A DNA stretch of 64,000 bases from Chryseobacterium sp. G0201 (GTDB lineage: Bacteria > Bacteroidota > Bacteroidia > Flavobacteriales > Weeksellaceae): assembly GCF_003815655.1 (NCBI RefSeq), contig NZ_CP033917.1, positions 1,550,001-1,614,000 of the forward strand, in the 5' to 3' direction. This document shows positions 25,119 through 33,455 of the stretch, piece after piece; position 1 is the stretch's first letter; every line of letters begins with the position of its first letter. The notes below the pieces were generated by a model. It saw only the letters and a list, made by a program, of their open reading frames with translations. It did no database searches and was not told the DNA's origin. Both the position numbers and the translations under genes were made by a program.

Positions 25119-26075
25119 TTTTACTGAAATTATTAGGGTTAGTTAAATTGATAAGTAGGGATTTCTTAGCTTCAAAATCAGGCTTTAAGTTCTCCTGATA
25201 CTGAGGAAACTGTCTGTACAAGGCTAATAGTTCAGTAACAGATTTACAGCTTTGGATAGTTTCATATACTTCCTGTTCTGTAGCATCTATCAGGTTTTGG
25301 CTTGGAGTACACTCAAAAGCATCTTTTGGATCTATTTTAGGCATAGAGTTTCTTCCTGTAGGACTTGGGACAAAGCTTTGTGTAGGATCAGTTTTTGAAC
25401 CTGAATTACACCATTCCAATATCATTTTACCCGTATCAGATGTAACTACAAATTCAGGTTTGTTCATAAATAGTCCTGTTCTGTCCTTTGAAGCTTTAGC
25501 TAAGTGGTTTTCATTGACTAACTCGAAGTTGATGGTTAATTCATATTCAAAACCATCTCTGGTGATCTCTTTTGTTCCATGCTTCACCACTTGGGTTTTG
25601 CCATTACTTCAACATCTAAAGAGTAATCTATCTTTCTTCTTGTGGTGGTAATTATGTGGCAACTTGATTGTAATATCTTATTGATAAAGGCTTGGTGGCG
25701 AGGCGTAACTAAACTCCAGTCTTGGAACCTACCTCCTAATTGCTCATGAATTTGTAAACATCCTCCAGAACCATTCCATTCATGACTGACAGAATCAATG
25801 ATTACAACTGAGATATTAGATTTCTCACATAGCTCAATTGCCTGAATGTATCTTTCAGGACTGTATGGAGCTTGTAAGTCCAGTACATTGTAGTTTCCTA
25901 AGTCTGAATAAAGAGAAGCAGAAGAGTTCTCTGTATCTATTACAGCTATTTTACTCCAGTCCTGTGTCATTCCGTAAGCTAATAGTAAAGCTGATTTGGT
26001 CTTTCCAAAGCCTGATGCTCCAGATAAGCCAAGTCTCAACTTGACCTGTTGTCTTTGTGATTGTTTTAATTGCAT
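25096..26075 (-). pseudogene. RecA/Sak4-like AAA ATPase split by a single-base frameshift
   Basis: Two adjacent frames appear to be halves of one protein. The first (26075-25584, 163 residues) has Walker A GASGFGKT, IAVIDTEN and Walker B VVIIDSVSHEW, then HIITTTRRKIDYSLDVEV before running into nonsense. In the neighbouring frame the sequence continues NGKTQVVKHGTKEITRDGFE, then YELTINFELVNENHL and a GRNSMPKIDP tail (164 residues from a GTG at 25590). Continuous homologues on Bacteroidetes elements join these parts. Restoring the frame needs +1 base (or -2) near 25606-25612. It may be real decay, a sequencing error or, less likely, programmed frameshifting. The family (Sak4-like) aids phage-type recombination. 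Confidence 0.8.
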
Positions 26076-26394
26076 AATGATTAATTTAAAAGGTTGAAAA
26101 TGAATTTATTTTATGGGTGAATTACAATTTGGCTATCAGCTTCAAATGTTTATGAGTAGAGCTAAAACTATTGAAATTGTGCTGAGAAAATTGTAACTTC
26201 GTGTACCAAAAGGTTTTGGAACAAAAACTTACAACAGAGTTGTCCTCCTCTGAATTCGTGCGTTGTTAAATCATAGATTTTTAAGGTTGGGGAGATTTAA
26301 AAAGAACCCCTTGTGTCATTACCTAAAACTAACCATTTTATCTAGGGTATAAGAGGTAATATGAAAAGAGAATTTATAACTTGATAAAATAATA

Positions 26395-26422
26395 AATCCC
26401 CGTACACTAGAGTACAGGGATT
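26395..26422. terminator. hairpin terminator downstream of the helicase gene
   Basis: AATCCC-CGTAC / GTAC-A-GGGATT stem, with T-rich sequence on both sides, about 60 bases past the helicase stop. Confidence 0.7.
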
Positions 26423-26431
26423 GTTTTTATA

Positions 26432-26478
26432 CGTCCACTTTTCCTAAAACCTATATATAGTCTTAGGGATTTTGGACG
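26432..26478. repeat. palindromic element D (47 bp)
   Basis: Arms CGTCCA/TGGACG with inner TCCTAA/TTAGGG pairing around a perfect CTATATATAG centre. Its right flank (GGATTA) runs into the helicase stop codon. It is the distant relative of element C. Confidence 0.75.
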
Positions 26479-26480
26479 GA

Positions 26481-29000
26481 TTAGTTTCTTCTTACTTGTT
26501 CCGTTATATTTCTGATCTCTTCTTCAGAAAGTGCATTTACCTCAAAAAAGGTTTCAGGTAAAGTTTCATAGTCATAATCAGGCAGAGAAATATAGTTTAC
26601 TACTTCTGTATGATTAGGAATAGGTCTAACAATAAGGATTTTCTTACCATTTCTTCTAGCTCCAGTAGATTCTTTATAGTTTTCAGTTTTATAAAAGTCT
26701 GCTATAATGATACTATACAAAGATTCAATTTGTTTGCTTTCTTCTTTTTTCACAAATCTATCTTTAAAATCATATTTTGAAAGCATCTCATCCTCTTCTA
26801 GGAAATGCTTTAGCATTTCTCTAAACTCTTCTATTCTGTCTTGTGGGATAAAATCAGCATCAGGTTTATTTAATACAAATTGAAATGTGCCCTGTTGAGC
26901 TGTAGTAATAGTTTGTTGTGAACTGATTATTTGTTGCCTTAGAAAAGATAAAAATTTGAATGCTTTAAGTCTTCTAGTAGCTAATGGATTGTCCTGAACA
27001 TCATCAATATTTATTCTTTCAGCATGAGCTAAACCTTCAAGGAAATATTGGCTTCTATCATATAGTCCATCATAAAGCTCTCCATCTTTAAAATACTTAT
27101 ACTTATTCACTGGATTATTGGGGTAACCAAAATGTTGTACAAAGCTAAGTAGTTGTAATTCAAAGTATTTATTGTGGCTAGCTGTTCCATTCTTCTTTAA
27201 AGGTAGCTTTTGTCCACTAGAAGTTTGGAATATAAGTTGAAAGTTATTGAATAAATCATCTCTGAATATATTATAAAATTGAGCATCATTATAAAAATAA
27301 TATATATGCATTCTTCTATCATCTTTGAAGTAGTAGTTATTACAATATTCTTTCAATCCCTTTTGTATTTCTCCATATTTAAAGATTATGGTTGGCATTC
27401 TATTACCAGAAACTAGTTTACAGTTGATAAATTGGTTGGTAATAGCGCAATAAGTGATATAAGAAGATAGATCATTTCCAAAGAAATCATATTTTTTAGC
27501 TAGTACAGCTTCTCCCTCATCTAGCTTAAACAGCCTGTATTCAGGGAAATCTAATCTGGCTTTACTTGACCTATCTAATGTCTTAACAAAATCAATCTCT
27601 TGTTTAATATTCTCTTTGATTTCTTTTTCATAGAATGTACTAAGTAGCTCATTTTGTGATGATAGGGTGAGATATTTTACTTTATATTCTACTTCCTGAA
27701 TATCCATTACAGAAGTGTAAAATTCTTTGAATTCTTCGGTCTTTTCTACTTCCTCAAAGTGGAGAGATTCAAAATCAAAATCTTTTGGTTTTGGGAGAAT
27801 GAGATGTATTTCTCCTTTTACTCTTTGTCTTGCTAGTGCCTGAATAATGGAGTTTATGCCTCCAGAGAATATTCCATAGTTGTTTTTAAAAAGCATTTTA
27901 GCTCCTCTAGGAGGTAGGATGATTACATAAGCATGATTCTCCTTTTTGATGCTTACACCAGTTTTAAAATTAGTCCCAACATTGCACAGGCTTGAATTGT
28001 ATCTGTTTTGGGGTATAGCTCTATCATTTCTTTGATTTAGAACCAGTTCAGAAGTACAATTATTGATTTTATCATACTTCGAATATAATTCCTTTCCAAT
28101 CCCTGAATCTTTATTTTTAATAATATTATCTGCTAGTGTTTTTGAGTAAGATAGTATATCAATATTTTTTCCTAGATAGATAAGTTCCTTTACTAGCTCA
28201 GTAATAGTCTTATCATCATAAGTATAGAATTGTTCATTATTGTAATGTAAGAATAGTTCACTTTGTTTTTCAGGGAACCTTATCCTTTCAGATTCTATAA
28301 TTTGTATTTTATCATCAGTTAGCTCAGCTAAGTACTCAATAACAACTTTTGAGGCTTCATTATATGTAGCACTGATGATGTAGTTTTTAAGGATTACATT
28401 TCTCCATTTCCAAAGATTAAAAATATATTTTTCTTTAAAATTATGAATAGCATCATGTATTTCATCATAGATAAAGACAACTTTCTTTCCATGTTTTTCA
28501 CAGTATTTAACCAACCTATTGATGTAATATCTTTTGATACTGGAGTTTATAAAAGCATCCTCTCCGGGATTTCCTAAAAGACAATTTGCTGTAACTATAT
28601 GAACTCTCTTATGCCAGAAGTCTGCGGCTTCTTCATTTCCCAAAACCTCATATCTGAATACATCTCTTTCAGGAATTTCTTTTTCCAAGATATCCTTGTA
28701 ATATTGTTCTACAAGGCTCACAAAAGGAGAAGCTAAGAAAACAACATAATCTGTATTAGTGTAATATTGCTTTACAACATCAATTATTGCTGTAGTCTTA
28801 CCTTGCCCTACACCTGCATTAATAACTACAGTATTCTTGTCATGTAGCTTAATGTGACTAGTTAAAGGGGTTTTAATATATCCATTACTATCAGGAGAAA
28901 TAATAATCTTTTCAGTAGTATGGAAGTTGGGGAAGTCTTCAGGATTGATTTGTTTAAACTCAATAGGGAAGTCTTCAAAATGTATATTTGGTAGCTCCAT
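26481..29000 (-). CDS. SF2 DEAD/DEAH-type helicase-like protein of the island
   Basis: An 839-residue protein. The N-terminal ~430 residues are an SF2 helicase core: motif I NAGVGQGKTTAI (~61-72), Ia-like FLASPFVSLVEQYY, motif II YDEIHDAI (DEIH box), motif III IISATYNEAS, then IDILSYSKTLADNI, VGTNFKTGVSI and motif VI IIQALARQRVKGEIH. The C-terminal ~400 residues are unrecognised. It probably unwinds nucleic acid in replication or recombination of the element; a defence role cannot be excluded. Palindromic element D touches its stop codon. The next gene upstream is the integrase, 57 bases away with a terminator between them. Confidence 0.8.
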   Translation of the reverse strand: MELPNIHFEDFPIEFKQINPEDFPNFHTTEKIIISPDSNGYIKTPLTSHIKLHDKNTVVINAGVGQGKTTAIIDVVKQYYTNTDYVVFLASPFVSLVEQYYKDILEKEIPERDVFRYEVLGNEEAADFWHKRVHIVTANCLLGNPGEDAFINSSIKRYYINRLVKYCEKHGKKVVFIYDEIHDAIHNFKEKYIFNLWKWRNVILKNYIISATYNEASKVVIEYLAELTDDKIQIIESERIRFPEKQSELFLHYNNEQFYTYDDKTITELVKELIYLGKNIDILSYSKTLADNIIKNKDSGIGKELYSKYDKINNCTSELVLNQRNDRAIPQNRYNSSLCNVGTNFKTGVSIKKENHAYVIILPPRGAKMLFKNNYGIFSGGINSIIQALARQRVKGEIHLILPKPKDFDFESLHFEEVEKTEEFKEFYTSVMDIQEVEYKVKYLTLSSQNELLSTFYEKEIKENIKQEIDFVKTLDRSSKARLDFPEYRLFKLDEGEAVLAKKYDFFGNDLSSYITYCAITNQFINCKLVSGNRMPTIIFKYGEIQKGLKEYCNNYYFKDDRRMHIYYFYNDAQFYNIFRDDLFNNFQLIFQTSSGQKLPLKKNGTASHNKYFELQLLSFVQHFGYPNNPVNKYKYFKDGELYDGLYDRSQYFLEGLAHAERINIDDVQDNPLATRRLKAFKFLSFLRQQIISSQQTITTAQQGTFQFVLNKPDADFIPQDRIEEFREMLKHFLEEDEMLSKYDFKDRFVKKEESKQIESLYSIIIADFYKTENYKESTGARRNGKKILIVRPIPNHTEVVNYISLPDYDYETLPETFFEVNALSEEEIRNITEQVRRN

Positions 29001-29014
29001 GCTTAATAAAATTT

Positions 29015-29045
29015 AACTGCTTTGTAAAAATAGTACAAAGCAGTT
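29015..29045 (-). terminator. terminator after the integrase gene
   Basis: Perfect 11-bp stem AACTGCTTTGT/ACAAAGCAGTT with a 9-base loop; on the minus strand it is followed by AAATTTTATT. It lies 12 bases beyond the integrase stop. Confidence 0.75.
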
Positions 29046-29056
29046 AATAATAAGAC

Positions 29057-30259
29057 TTATTTTAGTTTAGAATTTAACTTACCCATCTGTTCACTAACTT
29101 TTTCCTTTACAACCTTAGCATAATGTTGTTGTGTAATTCCAATCTCTGAATGACCTAAAAGCTCAGAAACTATTTCCATAGGGACATCATTGTAAAGTAG
29201 AATAGTAGAAGCAAAGGTTTTTCTTGCTATGTGATGAGTGAGAACTTTGTTGATACCTACAATCTCTGCTATCTCCTTTAAATAAGAGTTGAACCTTTGG
29301 TTTGAAACAATAGGGAGTGTTTGATTTTCAGCCTTGTACTTGTCTAAAATGCTTGAAGCCTTTGATAGTAAAGGAACTTCATAGCTCTTATTAGTTTTCT
29401 GTCTGTGAATATGTATCCACTTGTTGGTGTCAAAGCCTGTCTGAATATCACTTTCTTTAAGGTTTGACATCTCTGTGTAAGCTAATCCAGTATAACAGCA
29501 GAAAATGAACATATCAGCTACTTGTTGTAGTCTTTCAGAAGCAAAATTATGTTTTTCTAATGCTTCAAGCTCTTCTTTAGATAAGAATACAATTTGCTTT
29601 TTAGGCTTCCTATTCCTGTAGAGTAGGAAAGGGTCTTTAGCTAAATAATCCAGTCCTACAGCCAACTTAACTATTTGTTTAAACCTTTGTATAGTCTTGT
29701 AGATTGTATTCTGTTTAAACTGCTTTTCTGCCTTTAAATAGAACTCAAACTCTGTGATAAATGCCATAGTCATATCTTTCAGAAGATAATCAGATTTTTT
29801 GTACTGATGCTTTATGAAAGACTTTACATGAGTCTGTGTCTGATAAAACTTAGCTACTGATACTTTAGTGGTAGAGATACCAATCAGTTTTTCCTGTTTA
29901 GAGATATGTAAATTAAACATTTCATTAATGGATTTATCCTGCTTGATATTCTCTCCTTTGAACTGTCTGTAGATGTCATCTACATCAAAGTCCTTTTCCT
30001 GAACTTGGAGAAATAAAAAAGCCTGATTAATGTCTTGTTTAATCAGGCTTAATTGAGTGTTGATTTGAGTGTTTCCTTTATTGGGAGGATGAGCTTTCTG
30101 TTTTGAAGCATTCCAATAATCTGGGTTGATAAACATCCCAGTTGAAAAAGGTTTTCTTTGCTTGTCTAAAGTGATTCTACACTCAATTGCACAGACTCCT
30201 TTTTCATTAGTTCTGTTTCTTCTTAATAGAAATAGTATTGATAATTTCATAGTATTCAT
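29057..30259 (-). CDS. int: tyrosine recombinase (integrase) of the island
   Basis: A 400-residue Bacteroidetes-type site-specific recombinase. The N-terminal ~90 residues form an arm-binding domain (LSILFLLRRNRTNEKGVCAI, GMFINPDYWNASKQ). A SAM-like core-binding domain follows (~105-200), then the catalytic domain with FCCYTGLAYTEMSNLK, HHIARKTFAS (H-x-x-R), LLGHSEIGITQQHYAKV (histidine and the nucleophilic Tyr). The usual first catalytic arginine in the TGLR box is Ala here (TGLAYTE), as in a subset of Bacteroidetes recombinases such as IntDOT, which also lacks it. Its start faces attR and five TTGGTAACCT repeats, the expected arm sites. It should catalyse integration at tRNA-Val. Confidence 0.95.
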   Translation of the reverse strand: MNTMKLSILFLLRRNRTNEKGVCAIECRITLDKQRKPFSTGMFINPDYWNASKQKAHPPNKGNTQINTQLSLIKQDINQAFLFLQVQEKDFDVDDIYRQFKGENIKQDKSINEMFNLHISKQEKLIGISTTKVSVAKFYQTQTHVKSFIKHQYKKSDYLLKDMTMAFITEFEFYLKAEKQFKQNTIYKTIQRFKQIVKLAVGLDYLAKDPFLLYRNRKPKKQIVFLSKEELEALEKHNFASERLQQVADMFIFCCYTGLAYTEMSNLKESDIQTGFDTNKWIHIHRQKTNKSYEVPLLSKASSILDKYKAENQTLPIVSNQRFNSYLKEIAEIVGINKVLTHHIARKTFASTILLYNDVPMEIVSELLGHSEIGITQQHYAKVVKEKVSEQMGKLNSKLK

Positions 30260-30270
30260 GGGTGTTTAGA

Positions 30271-30438
30271 TTGGTAACCTAGATTTTTGTTGGTAACCTA
30301 ATTGGTAACCTGAGTTTAAAACATTTTAACTTTAGTAATGCTTTATTTTACTCTTTTTAATCTTGATTTTAGAAGTAAAATCAGAGTAAAATAGCTCGAA
30401 TAATGAAGTTGGTAACCTGTAGGAAATATTGGTAACCT
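30271..30438. repeat. five direct repeats TTGGTAACCT next to attR
   Basis: Exact copies at 30271-30280, 30290-30299, 30302-30311, 30409-30418 and 30429-30438, all in one orientation, in two clusters 97 bases apart between the integrase start and attR. This fits arm-type sites bound by the integrase N-terminal domain. Confidence 0.85.
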
Positions 30439-30540
30439 AAAAGTCTGCCTTAAAATTGGAAAATGATGCTTAAAATTAAGTTTCTGAAAGAATGATTAAA
30501 ATACTCAAAAAGCCCATGAATAGGAGAGATAAGTGTATAT

Positions 30541-30589
30541 AACAAAAAAATCTCCCTTAAAAAAGAGAGATTTTGTGGGCCCTGAGGGA
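30541..30589. repeat. attR: right direct repeat of the island
   Basis: Matches attL (6503-6551) at 48 of 49 bases. It includes the intact tRNA-Val 3' end (30576-30589) and the terminator hairpin. The tRNA remains complete, so the integrating element supplied the replacement 3' end. Confidence 0.93.
30547..30574 (-). terminator. terminator of the tRNA-Val operon
   Basis: AAAATCTC/GAGATTTT stem followed by a T-run on the minus strand, directly after the tRNA. A copy is also present at the left end of the island. Confidence 0.75.
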
Positions 30590-30650
30590 TTCGAACCCCC
30601 GACCCTCTGGGTGTAAACCAGATGCTCTGAACCAACTGAGCTAAGAGCCC
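30576..30650 (-). tRNA. tRNA-Val (anticodon TAC), island integration site
   Basis: A 75-nt cloverleaf on the minus strand: acceptor GGGCTCT/AGGGCCC (with one G-U pair), D arm TAGCTCAGTTGG, anticodon stem TCTGG/CCAGA with loop TTTACAC (anticodon TAC), and T arm GGGGGTTCGAATCCC. CCA is not encoded. Its last 14 bases are duplicated at 6538-6551. Confidence 0.96.
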
Positions 30651-30680
30651 TAAATTTTTTAAAGGTGTTAGGAACCTTTG

Positions 30681-30755
30681 TGGGCGATGAGGGATTCGAA
30701 CCCCCGACCCTCTGGGTGTAAACCAGATGCTCTGAACCAACTGAGCTAATCGCCC
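30681..30755 (-). tRNA. tRNA-Val (anticodon TAC), second copy
   Basis: A 75-nt cloverleaf with acceptor GGGCGAT/ATCGCCC and the same anticodon loop TTTACAC. It is identical to the neighbouring tRNA-Val throughout the body and differs only in the acceptor stem. The 30-base gap suggests cotranscription. Confidence 0.96.
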
Positions 30756-30797
30756 TCTGTAACGTTATTTCCGTTTAGAGTGGTGCAAATATACGAC

Positions 30798-32042
30798 TTA
30801 TTCGGAAAACTCCAAATTTTTTTCTAAAAATTCTCCAACAACAAAGTTACTTCCGCCGATAAAAATCATTTCTTCATTTGTACAGCGTTGTTTTGCAGAT
30901 AAATACGCTTCCTGTACAGAATCGAAAATTTTATAAAAAATTTTTGCATTTATCAGCAGATCTTCATAATCTTTCGGATGTCTGCCCCTGTAGATAGACG
31001 GTTTTGCAAAATAAAACTCAGAATTTTCAGGTAATAAACTCATCACTTCGTCGATCTTTTTATCAACCACAAAGCCTAAAATAACGTGTTTATGCTTATC
31101 AATTGAGTTTAACTGAGTAAAAACCTGCTCCAAACCTGCCTGATTATGTCCTGTATCGCAAATTGTCAGTGGATTTTGTGAAAATTCAAACCAGCGACCG
31201 ATGAATCCGGTATTTTTATGAACGTTTAATAATCCGTTTTCAATATTTTGATCGGAAATATTTACATTGAGTTTTCTTAATTCTTCAATTAATGCTAGAA
31301 CAACCTTTATATTTTTTTCCTGATAATTTCCCTTTAAGTCAGATTTTAAATCAGTTTTTAATAGCGTAGCATCAACAAATAAAGCATTTTCTTTGATTGA
31401 TTTTTCTTTAATAATATTTCTTACGACCTCATTTTCGTCTCCAAAAATAATTGGAGTGTTATTTTTAATGATACCTGCCTTTTCAAATGCAATTTGCTCA
31501 ATTGTATCTCCTAAAATATTTTGATGGTCTAATTGAACGTTTGTAATGGCAGAAACCAAAGGTTTAATAATATTCGTGGAATCTAATCTTCCGCCCAAAC
31601 CAACTTCAATGATTGCAAAATCTACCTGCTGCTGATAAAAATATTCAAAAGCCATAATGGTTGTGAACTCAAAAAAAGAGGGAAGAATATCTTCAGGAAG
31701 ACCTTTCAGTTTTTGGATAAAATTAAAAACAAATTCTTTGTCACAGTTTCTGCCGTTTACTTTTATACGCTCCGTAAAATCAATAAGATGAGGGGAATTG
31801 TATAAGCCAACTTTATAACCTGAGTCCTGAAGAACCGATGCCAGCATATTGCTGGAAGAGCCTTTTCCGTTGGTTCCTCCGATATGGATGCATTTTATTT
31901 TTTCCTGAGGGTTGTCAAAAAAATCACAAAGTTTAGTGATATTATCTAAACCAGGTTTGTAAGCTTTTTCTCCATCAATCTGATAGTTAGGCGCTTGTAT
32001 GAAAAGCCAATCAACGGCTTCTTGGTATTTTTCGGTTGTCAT
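30798..32042 (-). CDS. folC: FolC, dihydrofolate/folylpolyglutamate synthase
   Basis: FolC adds L-glutamate to dihydropteroate and to folates in the cytoplasm, using ATP. The 414-residue protein has the Mur-ligase fold: P-loop GGTNGKGSSSNML (~55-67), the omega-loop region SPHLIDFTERIKVNG, FAIIEVGLGGRLDSTN and a C-terminal domain with ICDTGHNQAGLEQV. Length is normal. It lies directly upstream of the tRNA-Val pair on the same strand; no terminator is evident between them. Divergently oriented from the TolC-like gene. Confidence 0.95.
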   Translation of the reverse strand: MTTEKYQEAVDWLFIQAPNYQIDGEKAYKPGLDNITKLCDFFDNPQEKIKCIHIGGTNGKGSSSNMLASVLQDSGYKVGLYNSPHLIDFTERIKVNGRNCDKEFVFNFIQKLKGLPEDILPSFFEFTTIMAFEYFYQQQVDFAIIEVGLGGRLDSTNIIKPLVSAITNVQLDHQNILGDTIEQIAFEKAGIIKNNTPIIFGDENEVVRNIIKEKSIKENALFVDATLLKTDLKSDLKGNYQEKNIKVVLALIEELRKLNVNISDQNIENGLLNVHKNTGFIGRWFEFSQNPLTICDTGHNQAGLEQVFTQLNSIDKHKHVILGFVVDKKIDEVMSLLPENSEFYFAKPSIYRGRHPKDYEDLLINAKIFYKIFDSVQEAYLSAKQRCTNEEMIFIGGSNFVVGEFLEKNLEFSE

Positions 32043-32105
32043 GATACAAAATTCTCAAAAGTTTGATAAAAATAAAACATTAATTTTTTTTATCTGTAAC
32101 TTTTT

Positions 32106-32113
32106 TAAATTTG
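32106..32113 (+). promoter_or_regulatory. putative -7 element for the TolC-like gene
   Basis: TAAATTTG matches TAnnTTTG, 27 bases before the ATG. The -33 element is not clear. Confidence 0.45.
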
Positions 32114-32140
32114 ATTCGTCTAATATCATAAAATCAGAAT

Positions 32141-33454
32141 ATGAAAAAAGTTTGGATTATTGTTTTGGGATTAACAAGCATGGGCTTAAGTGCTCAGAAA
32201 AGATGGTCCTTAAGAGAATGCGTAGACTATGCCGTAGAGCATAATCTTCAGGTGATCCAAAATGAATATTCAAAACAAATTCAGGATTCTAATTTAAAAA
32301 TAGCTAAAAATAACTATTTACCATCTGTTTCTGCAAGTGTAGGAAATACGGTGAGTTTTGGTCAGGCTTCGTTGGGAACGGGAAGTATCAGGAATGACAG
32401 GTTTAGTAATAATGCCAATCTGGGTGCTGATATGTTGATTTACAACAATGGAAGGTTAGAAAAAACAATTCGTAAGACAGAATTTGATGTAGAAGCCAGC
32501 CAGTACGACATAGAAACCATTAAAAATGATATTTCTCTGCAAATTGCTCAACAGTATTTAACAACATTGCTGAACAAAGAAATCGTGAAAATTTCTCAGG
32601 CAGCGGTAGAAAATGCTCAAAAACAAGCCGACAGAGCAAAAATTACAACTCAGGTTGGAACTACAGCTCAAACAATTCTGGCGGAAGCTGATGCTGGATT
32701 GGCGAGAGAAAAGCAAAATCTTAAAACTGCTGAAATTAATGTTGGAAGAAGCTTATTTGCATTAGCTCAGCTTTTACAATTAAATGAATATAAAGATTTT
32801 GATGTGGAAGATGTAAGTGTTTCAGATCAATTATCTCCGCAATTAAAATCTGTAGATGAGGTTTTGACGACAGCTTATGAAAATCAGCCTCAGGTGAAAG
32901 CTGCTGAAAGTAGAATTAAATCAGCCGTAGCACAGACAGAAGTATCGAAAACTGCATTTTGGCCTACAATAACGGCAAGTGCAGGGATTGGAAGTTTTTA
33001 TAATAACTTGTTGAATGCTCAGGATGAAAGAGTTTTCTTCCCACAATATAAAGACAATTTTGGGCAAAATGCAGGAGTTTCTATAAATATTCCGATTTTT
33101 AATAAAGGAATTACTAAACTTCAGGTTGAGCAATCGAAGATTAATGAAAATATTGCCAAAGCAACTTTAGAACAGCAAAAGCAAACCGTAAGACAGAATG
33201 TTCAGAAGGCACAATTTGATGTTGATGCAAATTATGAAATCTATTTATCAGCCGTTGAAACTGAAAAAAGCACGAAACTGGCTTTAGATTTCGCGGATAA
33301 AAGTTATGTTGCAGGAAGAACAACTATTTACGATGTGAATGTTGCAAGAAATAATTATGCAAATGCGCAAGGTTCTGTAGCTCAGGCTAAATTTAACTAT
33401 CTTTTCAGTCTTAAATTATTGAATTTCTATGCAGGAATTCCACTAAGTTTGTAA
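32141..33454 (+). CDS. TolC-family outer-membrane efflux protein
   Basis: A 437-residue exported protein with signal peptide MKKVWIIVLGLTSMGLSAQ. It contains two outer-membrane efflux protein repeats made of long coiled-coil helices (CVDYAVEHNLQVIQNEYSKQ; GTTAQTILAEADAGLAREKQ; LALDFADKSYVAGRTTIYD), with beta segments such as LPSVSASVGNTVSFGQ that would form the trimeric barrel. TolC-like channels export drugs or proteins across the outer membrane together with an RND or ABC pump. No pump genes are adjacent; the next genes are sprT-like and manC-like, starting 1 and 2 bases apart, so it heads a mixed operon. Confidence 0.92.
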   Translation: MKKVWIIVLGLTSMGLSAQKRWSLRECVDYAVEHNLQVIQNEYSKQIQDSNLKIAKNNYLPSVSASVGNTVSFGQASLGTGSIRNDRFSNNANLGADMLIYNNGRLEKTIRKTEFDVEASQYDIETIKNDISLQIAQQYLTTLLNKEIVKISQAAVENAQKQADRAKITTQVGTTAQTILAEADAGLAREKQNLKTAEINVGRSLFALAQLLQLNEYKDFDVEDVSVSDQLSPQLKSVDEVLTTAYENQPQVKAAESRIKSAVAQTEVSKTAFWPTITASAGIGSFYNNLLNAQDERVFFPQYKDNFGQNAGVSINIPIFNKGITKLQVEQSKINENIAKATLEQQKQTVRQNVQKAQFDVDANYEIYLSAVETEKSTKLALDFADKSYVAGRTTIYDVNVARNNYANAQGSVAQAKFNYLFSLKLLNFYAGIPLSL

Positions 33455-33455
33455 A

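Larger units (their letters stand above)
26076..26480. other. 405-bp spacer with a hairpin terminator and palindromic element D
   Basis: No gene seen. Besides the terminator and element D listed separately, a 14-base symmetric site CCAAAAGGTTTTGG (6-bp arms) lies at 26206-26219, upstream of the ATPase remnant, and could be an operator. Confidence 0.5.
6522..30589. mobile_element. 24-kb defence/competition genomic island integrated in tRNA-Val
   Basis: The region is bounded by direct repeats that duplicate the 3' end of tRNA-Val(TAC) and its terminator. A tyrosine recombinase gene lies about 0.3 kb inside the right end. The interior is visibly more AT-rich than the flanks. It carries an XRE regulator, a PPP-type phosphatase, a RadC-like protein, an Avs-like nuclease-STAND protein, a toxin/immunity pair, a QatABCD operon, DUF3871, a broken ATPase and an SF2 helicase. 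I see no relaxase, coupling protein, capsid or terminase genes, so transfer would have to be provided by another element. Boundaries are given from the perfect 30-bp core of the repeat; the exact crossover point is unknown. Confidence 0.92.

Noticed and set aside
25584..25620. Classical programmed -1 frameshift in the ATPase
   Set aside because: No X-XXY-YYZ heptamer is in the right phase at the junction, so mutation or sequencing error is more likely.
6522..30589. Prophage or conjugative element
   Set aside because: No capsid, terminase, portal, relaxase, coupling protein or type IV secretion genes were seen in the island.
30450..30740. A 96-codon minus-strand frame spanning both tRNA genes
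   Set aside because: It reads through two tRNAs, and its protein repeats the same stretch twice only because the tRNAs are alike.
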